Source: Tenebrio molitor (Eukaryota > Arthropoda > Insecta > Coleoptera > Tenebrionidae). Taken from it: a DNA stretch of 64,000 nucleotides. A program made the translations under genes and the position numbers. The DNA lies in the NCBI RefSeq assembly GCF_963966145.1, contig NC_091049.1, forward strand, positions 20,832,001 through 20,896,000, given 5' to 3'. The notes beneath the pieces are model-generated. The model did not search any database and had not been told where the DNA came from. It worked only from the letters and a program-made list of their open reading frames with translations. Shown here one piece after another: positions 23,895 through 35,195 of this stretch; positions within the stretch are counted from its first letter, which is position 1, and every line of letters begins with the position of its first letter.

Positions 23895-24195
23895 TGTTGC
23901 GTTACACTTGGTTCACTAAGATGGGAACTGGACTGCTGAACTGAACTGCCGGGTTTGATGCTGGGGTGGAATTTGATTCCTCCTGGTGCCTCACAGAGCG
24001 GTAGTCGGGGGTTTGGGTCGCCATCTATCGGTGATTGCTGATGCTGGTGGAAGTTCCATTGGGATCGTCTAAGGCTCGTAGGCAGTAGCTGGTGATGCCA
24101 TCTTCAGGCGATCGTTGGGAAATCTGCCGATAGATCTATTGGTGGTTGCGGATGTATTGTTGGTTGCAGTGACTGGCTTCCAACAGGTCGCTACA
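23895..24195 (-). repeat. 5' LTR of CsRn1-like element
   Basis: 301 bp, element-orientation ends TGTAGCGACC ... GTAACGCAACA. It should carry the element promoter. AATG follows as the target duplication. Confidence 0.93.
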
Positions 24196-24199
24196 AATG

Positions 24200-24753
24200 C
24201 AATAATATTTAACATAACAGAAAAACGGGCACATGACAGACAAAATGACAGTTAAAGCTTGCAAAACAAGTAAACAAATTATGGTGCAGTTATTACAGAC
24301 AGGGACGGATGAAAAAACCTCTTCAAAAACCGTATCCCAGATATTACTCATATTTTACAATTCGATTAATGACAAAACAATGTTTAATTTGGAACTATGC
24401 GGTCAAGGTACGCCGACGGGAGCTTAGAGCTGGAGGTAACAAACTTTCGGTCGCGAGGGGATTCAGAAGAATAATCTGAATCATCTTGAGAGCAAGCCGA
24501 CCAAGTAAGAGTGACAGAGCGTCTCGGGGTTGTACGATTAGCATCACTAAACAGCATCAGCGAATATTTAGCTCCACCGTCCCCAACCAACCGTTTCCGG
24601 ACAAAACCCCGAAATCTCTATAACCTCGACGGAAGCTTCACGAAAACATCCCGCCGCCGCATATGCGAAGACCTAGGTCCGCCTCCGCTAACGGCTTTAA
24701 ATAACCGTAGCTTCCACAGAAATTTACTAAACAAACCCCACGACTTCCTGATT
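24200..24753 (+). other. Spacer and possible retroelement C-terminal remnant
   Basis: An open frame at 24511-24762 ends ...DFLIVT then a stop formed by the first bases of the LTR-like repeat at 24754. A related end (DFLNVT, stop) precedes the second copy at 62342, suggesting the tail of an element protein. The product is not recognised. Confidence 0.3.
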
Positions 24754-25657
24754 GTCACCTAGCTCCCATAGGGGCGCACTTACAACATTTTACTTTAACC
24801 TTTCCGAAATCTAGCAACAACACAAAGAAAAAAACCGAGTTTAATTCAATCGAACAAGCGTAACATTTAAACGATGAGAAAATTCAGCAAAACAAAGCGC
24901 AACATTAAACAATGATAAATAAACAAAACAAAACGCAACATTAAACCATGCGCAAATAAAAGGGGACAAAACGCGAAGTAAAATAACGATAAAATAAAAA
25001 AACGCTTTAACTGGCACAAATATCGGTAAGCAGCATAAATAACGAATACAATAATCGTTGGTAATGTTAAACAAAAAGAAAATGGCGGGTCGAGTGCCGT
25101 TAGAAAATGCTAGTAAAAAAAAACAAAATTGACGCTCGCGGTTCGGACGACGGCTCCTAATTTCCGAAATTACAAGATTACCAAAAAAATGAACCTCCCG
25201 GGAGAAACTTAGGGATAACGCTTAAAATTAACAAATGGGCGCTTCTTAAAGAAACAGCATGCAACAAAATGAAATCTACAACATACCCTGACCACGTGGT
25301 CCTGGCCCCAAAAACAAAACACAAAAAAAAGGCAACGAAAGTGGGATAAATTACCCAGGTGAATTAAAAACGTTGAATTCCTCACGGGGACACAAAATAT
25401 CTACTCGGAACGGTAGTGGAATTGTTCAGGTTTAACTTACAAATTTGAGAAACTTGGATCGCTCTTCGCAAGGTGTGTCCGTTTCGAAAAACTAAACAAA
25501 AGTGACCTACCGCCTTTCAACTACAAGCGCGAGAGAGCTTCAACCCCCGCTATATTTCCGCTCGCAGTTCCAAATCTAGCCGCTAGTACCTTCACATTTG
25601 GCGCGCTGTTGTGGCGGTACCGGAAATTTAAATTTAAATTTTAAACAGGGTCACTAC
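24754..25657. repeat. LTR-like dispersed repeat, copy 1
   Basis: Starts TGTCACCTAGCTCCCATA and ends GGTCACTACA, an LTR-like TG...CA unit. It shares long patches with 62342-62850 (for example GGGAGAAACTTAGGG and ACAAAATATCTAC). No flanking duplication could be seen, so solo LTR is only the likeliest reading. Confidence 0.45.
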
Positions 25658-25673
25658 AGTAGGTACCTATATA

Positions 25674-25915
25674 CAGGGTCATTATAAATGATTGTCTCAT
25701 CGCAGTTGGCGTTGAAAACCCACACAAATTTTGGATGTACCGCTAGTCTCGCAACGTTAGAAAAACTATCAGACAAATTTCCACTAGCCACTACCGCCGG
25801 TAGCGCTACCTATCGGCGATACTAGTCTTACTCATGTTATAAGGCTTGCGGCACATGCAACTACGATTACGTCACCAACGCCTACTGCCATGGGACAATC
25901 ATTTATAATGACCTG
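25674..25915. mobile_element. TA-flanked MITE, 242 bp
   Basis: Ends CAGGGTCATTATAAATGATT and the inverted AATCATTTATAATGACCTG are bordered by TA (25672-25673 and 25916-25917). Subterminal GCAGTTGGCG motifs recur in partial copies at 53376 and 61684. Confidence 0.85.
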
Positions 25916-26063
25916 TATTTGCGTCCAGATTGTTTCACAGAATGATTAATTAGCAGGAATGTTTCGTTTTCACTCATACCAACTTTCTTAGATATCTTTG
26001 CTTGATCTAGGTACTTGATTCTTGATGTGCTTTTTTATGCATGCAAATATAGGGTTAGGTACC

Positions 26064-26397
26064 TATTATAAATGATTGTAGTCCAAGTAGGCGTAAAAAC
26101 TGAATGTAAAATTTATGGTTGCCGCTCCATATAAAAAACATCAAAATGATGTGAATAAGTGAGTAGGTACAGACCATTCACATACAGGAGTTAAATTGGG
26201 TGCAAAACAACTCAATATTTTTAAAACTGGTTGCAAAACAACTCAATATTTTCGAATTCAATCGTTAATTTAAAAAAATAAATAAATAAAATATCACCAC
26301 AATTTTCACCTAAAAACAAAAATTGACAGTCCAGATGAAAGCGGCAAAAATTTCATTACATGGGCATGGCCTGCTTCGACTACAATCATTTATAATA
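26064..26397. mobile_element. Related TIR element
   Basis: A 20-bp inverted pair, TATTATAAATGATTGTAGTC and GACTACAATCATTTATAATA, encloses 334 bp of AT-rich DNA. The core resembles the ends of the element at 25674 but differs at the tips; true termini may extend a few bases further. Confidence 0.65.
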
Positions 26398-26548
26398 ACG
26401 CTGTATAATTCGCTTCATTTATAGAATTAATGGAGTCAGAATTTAAGTGAAAAAATATTTAGGGGCAGTTTATACAAAGAGAATTAAATATTTAATTCGA
26501 ATTAAATTTTAATGCGCCATTAACCCATGAATCCGAAACTTCGATTAA

Positions 26549-26712
26549 TTAAGTTATTGCCCCGAAAGTATGTACTATAGGTTTTTCGGAGTTGCTGATT
26601 ACGAATTTGATATCAGATTTATCAAATTCAAAATGGCGGACCTAAAATGGTGGACCTATTTTGAAGAAAATTAAGTTATTGCTCCGAAAGTATGTACTAT
26701 AAGCTTTTCGGG
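26549..26712. repeat. Direct repeat, about 122-bp period
   Basis: A stretch beginning TTAAGTTATTGCCCCGAAAG occurs at 26549 and, slightly changed, at 26671, with AATGGCGGACC / AATGGTGGACC motifs between. Non-coding. Confidence 0.6.
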
Positions 26713-27084
26713 GTCGTTGTTATTAGTTATTGCAATGAGAAATTGTATAAAAAAGTTTCCGGCATCAGTAATCATGAATTTTTGCTTTGCTTGAACTTTG
26801 AACTCCTGTCATCTCGATGAAATCAACATTCTAATATAAATTGGAATCGTTTTTATTAATAAGCAGTGAAACATTTTTAATGGAAATGGAAATTATAAAC
26901 GCGAAATAAACATGTACTAACTTCGATAGAGACGTTTTGTTCAAGCCAATTTTCATTTTTTGCGTTAAAAACATGCAGAGTTCGATGAGAATCATTCCTT
27001 TTTATTTTCGATATAAGAGGCTGCAACAATTTGTCCTTTGAATTTTGGGAAATAAAAAACGACAACCTTTTATTGCTGAAAATT

Positions 27085-27355
27085 TATTTTTCCGACGACC
27101 ACTATGAAAAATGCGTAAATTCGCACAAATAACTATTATTGAAAGTTGGCTATTGCATGCAAATAGCGAACCCGTGTGCAATGAAACTGGTTAGCCAATC
27201 AGATACCTTCTAGCCTGTGCGCAATGAAATCATTGCACACAGTTGTAGTAACCATGGCCACCAATGTATGTTTTGTCCGCAGCTCTGTCGAATAATATTT
27301 GAAGTTTGAAGGAATACCGAATATTAGCGTTTTTTTTTGTGGTCGTCGGAAAAAT
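27085..27355. repeat. TIR-like element
   Basis: TTTTTCCGACGACCAC and its exact complement GTGGTCGTCGGAAAAA bound about 270 bp. Internal sequence holds inverted GTGCAATGA-type motifs. No flanking duplication identified. Confidence 0.5.
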
Positions 27356-27372
27356 ATCGTGTATACCACGTG

Positions 27373-27475
27373 TTGAAAATTCGATTTCACACTCGTTTGC
27401 TTAAGCCACGCGCCTAGGGCTTGTGGCTCAATTCTGCAAACTCGTGTGAAATCTTTCATTTTCAACTCTTGATAT
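27373..27475. repeat. Foldback element
   Basis: TTGAAAATTCGATTTCACAC pairs with GTGTGAAATCTTTCATTTTC around a loop containing CCACGCGCCTAGGGC. It directly follows the TIR element at 27085-27355. Confidence 0.6.
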
Positions 27476-29827
27476 ACAATATACTATTCAAGAATTTCTA
27501 GTTGTTCTTATAATGTAGCACCCCATTTATCCTGAATGTATAAAAAAATCTGCTGCCGTGTGCACATGATATTTTTGCAGGTAACTTCTGAAAAAACAAA
27601 AAAAAATTATTAGTATTATTATGACGGAGCGCGCCAGCCTGTGCCGCGCAAGACATTAACGGCTGTAACTTCTAAATAGGCAACTTTAGGCAAGGCGCAC
27701 TTTAATATTCAAAAAATATACACTTTAACGAACATGTGCATGTAAAAATCACGGTGGTTGCTCGTGGATGTAAAAAGTATACTCCACTTGTCGCCCGGCA
27801 TGAAAAAAAATAAATTGTGAATTGCAGTCCTACAGTTAGCCTTGATTTTACAAAGGAAGAAAAATATTTTTCGTTAATTAAAGTACATACAATAATTATA
27901 CATACCTTGCTGATCCATTTCTATTTTATAAAATCAAAATCGTCCACGTCATTTTTACACAATGAGCACTTGAATTTTATGTTTGAAACACGGTAGCGAA
28001 GCGTCGTACGTGCTTACGCAAGAACCCAAAATTTCGACTGCCCTAGCGAAGCAGGTATACAATATTTTGACCCAGGTTTTTTTGATATAAATGCAGCAAA
28101 GTCTTATCTATAAGACTGTGCACAAAAAACATCGAAATTTTGACCTTCGTTTTTCGAGTTTTGTCCAGCGAAACAAACCATTCACCCCACTGTGGGGCGC
28201 CAAGAAAATTTTGTATGCAACTCGTTAGTCTCTCTTTTTTACTCGGCGGATTTGCGCTCGAGCGCATAAGTAACTATTATCAAATACATTTTAATTAACA
28301 ACAACTCAATTCATCGTACTGCTTTGATTTTAAATACAAAATTTTCTACCCAGTTAGGAAATCGTGTAAACCTCATTTTAATACTTTGTCAATATTGAAA
28401 TAACACCGCATCCCAAAATACACAGCTATACACTGAAAGATTTACCCTCGAATGATAAATTTTCATCCCCGACCTCGACTGATTAATGCAGGGTCATAAT
28501 TCGAAGCTTTCCTTCGAAGTTTACCCACAGTTAACATGCGTTCATTAATATCGCACACACTGACAGTTTAGAAATTATTGTTAAAATAAATTTGCACAAC
28601 GTTTGTTAATTTATTGTGGTTTCTAATGAAATGAATTATTTTAACCATAAATTCAGTTTAGACATTAAGGCCATCTAATTCAGCAAATACCGGAAGTACG
28701 TGAATGAAGTTACGAATTGGTTTATTTCATTTGTAAAACAAGATTATGATTTCCCGAACAATGTCAAAAATTTCTGGTGTCACATTTAACTCACTATCTG
28801 AACTAGACATTTTTTTTAAGTCGATTAACACACCAAAGTCAAATTTTCAAGCACTAACAGTGAAAATTTGGTCTAATAAACACAGCAAATAATTTGTTTG
28901 GAAAAAAACAAATGAGCGGTCACCATCGTCAAGGAATTGATTCCACAGCATTCGATTCTTTATTGACGATGTCAAATCCTACAATAAAATTAGTTTTGAT
29001 TTAAAAAATAATCAATATTTTGGTCAGCCGAAAATACAAATTTTCCGGCGCTCCAACTATTCAGGCTACCGGCTGTGCCATCGTGCCCGAAACTAGTTGT
29101 GCCGGAAAATTCACCTCCCGTGCTCTAATGTAAATAACTATTTCATATTTCTCATTAACGCATGGCGGGAACAGTTTTTGTGCTGTTTCTGGTAGAATCT
29201 GATTCAGCAATTAAAATTACAAAAATTGAATTAATTTGTTAGACAAATGCGTTTTTGTATTGCATGGAGAACTAATTAAATTATTTGTAACAAAATGGTA
29301 TAATGTATCAACAAAAGGATGAAGCTTCTTATTTACCTACACTCTTTTGATAAATGTGAACCGGACCAGCCCAATCCAGGGTATACCACCCCGACAAATC
29401 CCATTGTCGCATCATTTTTGACCGATCAATTACGCAGATCATAAATAAGAGAAATGTTTCATTTTATAATGCAAGAGTAGGTTTTATTTAATATTTTTTC
29501 CATTAGTTTCGTAAACAAATATCCCATAGTTGCATAATACTTTTTTTTAATTTATAATTTTATTTCGGTTTATTCATCAATGGAGACTTTTATTTCTCCT
29601 CAAAGTTGGCGTTGAAGAGTCGATTGTGAATGCACCACGAATTACACATCACAGATGTAACGTCACTTTTTGCGTTGAAATAAAAATTCTATATTTCGTA
29701 TGTACAATTTTGTTTTATCACTAAAAATTTCTAGTTAAATTTCATTTAAAGGTGTCACTTTTACAAGAACTTTAACATTATTTGGGAGTTGCCCAAAGGC
29801 CTTGGTAATGACAACAATGTGATGATA
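27476..29827. other. AT-rich non-coding DNA
   Basis: No exon or repeat with clear ends recognised; a minus frame at 28043-28267 lacks recognisable content. Confidence 0.45.
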
Positions 29828-30317
29828 CACAGAATGTCCCATCTAAAATCTTCGATTCGAAACTAATATCTCTGTTATTTGCCAACGGATATTTATGAAA
29901 TTTAAAATGCAGATATTTTAGACGGTGAAGAATAAAATCCCATTAATGCAATAACCCAACTCTAAAAAACGCATTTTTTACATGCCTTTTTAAATTGTTA
30001 AATCACTTAAGATTTAGACGCGTATGAAACAAATGCGCACTATCGGCGACTTTAGGTCACCCTTCTTCGCACAAACGCAGGTGACATTTGACGTTTATTG
30101 TTACCTTTTATTGTTAATCAATGACTTATTGCAAAATTTGTTTCCTTTTTCAACAATAGTGAAATTTCTGCCATTGTTGTCTATTTTCAAACTTGAGGTA
30201 ATTTTATTGTTATTAATTGAATCTTCACCGTCTAATATATCTGCATTTTAAATTTCATAAAAATCCGTTGGAAAATAACCGAGATATTAGGCTTGAAAAT
30301 CTTAGACGGGACACCTG
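29828..30317. mobile_element. TA-flanked element with long TIRs, 490 bp
   Basis: Arms of about 110-120 bp (for example TTTATGAAATTTAAAATGCAG against CTGCATTTTAAATTTCATAA) begin CACAGAATGTCCCATCTAA and end TTAGACGGGACACCTG, with TA on each side (29826-29827, 30318-30319). The interior is non-coding. Confidence 0.8.
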
Positions 30318-30899
30318 TATTCTATTTATTTTATCTTCAAGCGGATCACAAAAAAAATCGGACACGAACACATTTTTTTGCTTTTGCTGCAGTTGCAGTA
30401 AAATGACAATTTTGAAATTTTAAGGATGAACTGGAGTAACATTGAAAAATGGCGAAAATTGCTCAAAATTGGTACAATAGTCCTTCTATCCACGCTAAAG
30501 TACTCTGCCAAATTAAAAAAAAAAAAAAATGATCGAGGAATTTTAAAGTTATTATCTTTTAAAGCTTCGGAATATTTTACACGCGTTCTTATGAGAAATC
30601 GATCAATGCTCGTATATAAATTGATAAAAAACATATTTCAAAACGGCCAATTTTTCTTAAATTTTTCACACATAAAGTATCGATATCGGAGAATTTTCTA
30701 ATGAATTTATAAAAAAAGTTGGTCGAGGGTTTTCCATGTAATCGCTAATTATATGTGGAAAAACACGATTTTTGAGGTTATGTACCTGTTTTAATTTTAA
30801 TAAAAGGTGAACAAAATGCATATAATTGACGTCGGTATGCAATATTACCCTCATATCGTACGTTTTACTACAGTTACGTTAAGAACTTTAACAGAAATG
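30318..30899. other. Non-coding spacer
   Basis: AT-rich; overlapping open frames on both strands (30326-30701) are homopolymer-driven and not supported. Confidence 0.45.
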
Positions 30900-31343
30900 C
30901 AAGTAATGTCGGGAAGAGTAAATAGGAAAAAAAGGAAAATCATCAGTCATCACACTTATGAGAAACACTTTTCAATTTATGCTCCGAGCCGGACCACAGC
31001 TCCTTGAGTGTGATGGACATTGGCGAAATCTTCCCGACCACGAGAGTCCCTAAGAACGAAAAATGAAAGAAAAAATGTTTTAAATGTATTTTGGAAAAGG
31101 TGGCCTTGGCAAGAACGCGTTTTCCCAATCGTTAAATGCAAAAAGATCACATATCTAAAGACCTAAACCTAAAAGGTCAAGTTTTTATGTCATTCGAGAT
31201 TACGTTTGACGTTTATCGTTTAAATTTTTTGAGTTTCATCATGAATTTTTGATAAAATTTGTAAAGCGATGATAAAATAGTATCTGCAACTTAATCAGAA
31301 AACAACAAAGGCTTAAATAACAAAGACCTGACCTGACCATCTA
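30900..31343. repeat. Left flank of duplicated unit A
   Basis: Closely matches 56093-56520 (left flank of unit C) and, at its right end, 43583-43640 (unit B); for example GCGATGATAAAATAGTATCT and its near copies. It shows that the 7-kb transposon to the right interrupted a segment duplicated elsewhere in the window. Non-coding. Confidence 0.8.
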
Positions 31344-31903
31344 CACACAGAAAAATTTTCTGCTTTACGTTAATAAACGTTCCTGTTTTTACTTGTGGTG
31401 TAGGTATTATTTAGTTGCACACACATCCATTTGTTACTCTATATTAAGAAAATTTACACGGAACACAGCTTTACTCCTTAGAAGAAATGAGAAAAAATTA
31501 CGACAATTTCCTGCAACCAAACCATTTATTTGCAATATCGTTATTATACACAACTAATACTTCCTTGTGTGAAGAAAATCAAAAAGATTTGTTTGAATGC
31601 TGTAAGACATTTGTTTGCGTTTAATAACATTTTTTTATGGGAATGAGCTGAGGAATGATTTTGTTTCAAACAAATCAAAAAGGATATAAATGAAAGAACA
31701 ATTTAGTTACCATTATTAAATTTTATTCATAAGAATAGAATTACGTTCTTCCGATATCGGGTATCGACGAACGTGCTTTTGTAGTAAATTTTTGTAAGGA
31801 TGACAATGCATTTAGCATATTGGCATTTCGACCATTTCGACTGTGCCAACGTCTAATGTGAGTGTGTTCTTGTGAATTGTGGAATTTAGTAAAAATAATC
31901 AAA
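31344..31903 (+). other. 5' untranslated / subterminal region of the 7-kb transposon
   Basis: Non-coding, AT-rich; should hold the promoter and transposase binding sites. No clear repeated subterminal motif on this side. Confidence 0.4.
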
Positions 31904-34900
31904 ATGGAAAAGCAATATTGGGACCTAGCTAGATTCCTTATTGAAAAGTGTAACCTAGAACATTTGGTGCAAGTCTTCACAGGTGAGTACCTACCTTTAC
32001 CTATTATTGCGCAACATTACATATCGAACCCTGCAGCAGGATTGTTTCTAAGGCAGTACTAAATTAAAATAGAATAAATCACAAAGGCTAATGGATTTTA
32101 GTATTTTTATCATATTTTCACGTTTTTAGCTTTAGTAATGGACAGCAGCTTGTAACCACCTGATCCTGATAGAGTTATCACTTATCAGTTCTCACCCATC
32201 CCGTTCCTACAGATGAATTTCATATTTTTGTTCCTCGCTCTAAGTCTGTGCACTATGGCGTTCGCGCCACAGAAGTTATCTAAAAATGTAGGTTCAGGGT
32301 GTAATTTGGCGCGCATTGTTGATATTAATTTCTGAGGACTAAGTTATCCAATTTTTATAATGGTCATTGCATGTTCAAAAGTTTTTGAAATTTTTTAAAA
32401 ATAAATAAACAAAATATCTAATTGTTCCATAATGTCACTAAACTGGGTAATTTCCACACTTTTTTAAAACATGGTTAACCCCAAGCTAAGCATGTGAGAT
32501 TTTATTTTATTAGAGTTAATTTCTGCCAAAAATTTAATATCCACTTGGTTACTTCCACTAATTGTCGCAAACTTTTTGAAATAACTGGGTCCATTATTGA
32601 GTAATCTTACCATACATAAATAAGTATTAATTACACGCATTACCTCATTCTAAATTTCTAAATTTATGAATTAAAAAAATACTGGATTGAATAATCAATT
32701 CTCCTTCTTTATCTCATCAATAATATTCTATAAAATTTTGATGGTTATTGTATATTAGTGAGTCTATTTGCACAGTTGTTACTTTCAATATAAAGAACTA
32801 ATCATTCTCTCTTTATCTATCCTTATGCACTTTCTGTGTGAATGTTCTGTATATAGGAACTAAGTAAATGTGAAAATATGTAGATACCTCGTAGCATTAT
32901 TAATGAAAAATTTATTATTATAAAAAATGTTCATTGTAGAAAACCAAATTACTCTAGAGGAGTTGGAACAACTAACACGAAATGATGAATTATTTTCGAC
33001 AATTGTACCGTCAATAGGTGAACGATTAAGAATAAAGAGACATTGGCATCATAATATACATAATGCACAACCGTTACATGTAAGCTTATTTCGTTTAATT
33101 TTTTTGGTTTAAATGAGTATACTTATTATGCTTACTATTTTTGTGTGTTTATCTTTCTTGTGAATCACATGATCACGTGCACTATAGAATAATACGTTCC
33201 TGTTCAACAGGGCGATTATCAGCGACCGTCAGAGGATACACCTGACATTACAGATTCAGAAGTTTCCACCATCACCATACCATCAACATCAAATTTATCT
33301 GCAAACAGTTACGAGTATGTCAATGACAGATTGAACGCTGAAATAGAATTTGACAACGATACCGAAAATGTTCAATCGGCAACAAATCAACCTCTCTCGA
33401 ACACAATATTGAATGCTGAGATATTAATACTAGAAAGTAATAATGAACATGAACAATCAGATCAACCTCTCCCTAAAAAAATGAAGCTTGGAGATAATAC
33501 TTTCCATCAGTGCATGGTGGATTTTGACCTAAAGAAATTACTTGCTAAAACTGTTACTGGCCAAGCCATAATGGCGTCATACAATGACAGAGGGTTGAGT
33601 CCTAAGTGCCAAGGGTATTTAACGAACATAGTCATCTGTAACTTTTTTGATATCGATATAAAGTTAGTACTTATAATTACGTATGTGGTAAACAGTGGGT
33701 GTGTTACAATGATTATTTTTCTCCACCAGCGTCCCCCTCACGAATGACATATGTCACAAGTCGCCAATGCGATAGTGGAATTATTTCCAAAAGAATGCAA
33801 AGAAGTGTACTTCTCTGCTCCAGTTCCTAAAAGGTACTCCAAAACCAATACAACTGGCATAGCAAGAGGTAAACTGGTAGACAAAAATCGAAACATGTTA
33901 CAATTTTTAAGAAAATGCAAAATGCTATCCAAAAAGGATACCTCTGAAGACGATAATGGAGGAAGTGGAGATGAATCTCATGTTGGTATGTAGACCTATG
34001 CATATTAGGTACCCCCCATTTCCGCGTGGGGAAGGGGCTTATACCATAATGAGTGGAAATGGGGTAACATTATCTATATTTATAAAACGAATTACATTGT
34101 AGATTTGAATGATGTAATGAGAAGCGCAGATTGGCTCAAAAACAATTGCGAGCCATTTGAAAGTGTTTTAGCGCACTGGAAAAAATCATTCCAACTAAGA
34201 AAAAAGTTTTCTTCTCCTAACCCCATTACGATATCATCGATTTATGACGACTGGCCTATTTTAAAATTATCCACGGGATATTTACTGGTAATGCTTTAAA
34301 TTATAAAATAGCTGGTAGGGAACCCATTATTTCACAAGTTTGCGCAACAAAACCTAACGTTGAAATTTTTTAAACGAATAATTATGGGGCACCCCTGCAC
34401 ACGTTTTCATAATTAGGTTCCTTTGTTTTTTTCAGATAGAAAGTGATTTCGAAGAACTATATAAAGACAAAGTTTGCATGCTTTTCGAACATTGGCCATC
34501 AACATTTGAAAGCGTGTTAGAAGTATCAAAAAACAAGAAGCCGACCAACGGCATACTGTTTGAATTGCTGAATGGCGGAAAGCTTAAAAAGGGTAATTCA
34601 TAATTATCTTGGCGTGTTCTATATAAATAAAGTGCGATATGATTTCTGTAGATTCAGAAGATGTCATTAAGTTTTTAGTGTTGTTCGAAACAGTTTCGAA
34701 CAATGCTAGCAAAGTGGTAAAGAAAGGAGGAAAAACTTATTGGAAACCTACAGTGGCAGAATCTCAGGAGGGTTTCATTCTTCACGTTAAGGTATATCAT
34801 TCTGTTTATATTGAAACAAGTATATTAGTAATAGCAATTGCAGGCTCCAAGTAACATTCACGATGCCATTGAGGCGAAAAGGACAAAAATGGCCAGCTTT

Positions 34901-35188
34901 GGGATGACCGTCCAACCATACATCATCATCGTCGGCCCAACATTTTACGACATCCAGACTGTTCATCTCTACATCCATGACATTTTATATACAGTGCCAA
35001 CTCTGCTGAAAGCCGTTGACGTATGTTTCAAGTCTTTTATAGTTTTTGACTTACAATATCCGTTGGAGGCTGAACATATATGGTTTCTTATCCAGTGGAT
35101 CATTTACGATATTCATTTAAAAAGTGATAAAAAACTGCCCCAGATCTTCCAACTCCACAATCAAATTAAAAATCAAAAATCAATATAG
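31904..35188 (+). CDS. SAM-domain accessory protein of the transposon (SAMD3-like), 8 exons
   Basis: Exons 31904-31982, 32940-33079, 33211-33662, 33730-33985, 34103-34287, 34436-34592, 34652-34791, 34844-35188 have good GT-AG sites and sum to 1,754 nt, one short of 585 codons. Exons 1-2 give a sterile alpha motif (residues about 4-60; ITLEELEQLTRNDELFSTIV). A low-complexity acidic linker follows, then a region resembling the SAMD3-like proteins annotated in fish and insects (SSPNPITISSIYDDWPILKL; TYWKPTVAESQEGFILHV). The frame breaks in exon 4 near 33755, by one missing base after NDICH, and resumes. SAM domains mediate protein or RNA contacts; a role in transposition is inference. Start: the ATG after AATCAAA; an upstream GTG is ignored. 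The transposase gene starts only 8 bp downstream. Confidence 0.7.
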
Positions 35189-35195
35189 GATCACA

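Larger units (their letters stand above)
19310..24195 (-). mobile_element. Complete CsRn1-like Ty3/Gypsy LTR retrotransposon, 4,886 bp
   Basis: Two 301-bp LTRs, a 4-bp target duplication AATG (19306-19309 and 24196-24199), primer site, polypurine tract, gag and pol in canonical order on minus. Three features point to the CsRn1 clade: a tRNA-Trp primer site, a CHCC-type gag knuckle, and the pol sequence style. I count three differences between the LTRs (about 1%), so the insertion is recent. gag and pol have no internal stop, so the copy could be competent. No envelope frame is present. Confidence 0.93.
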
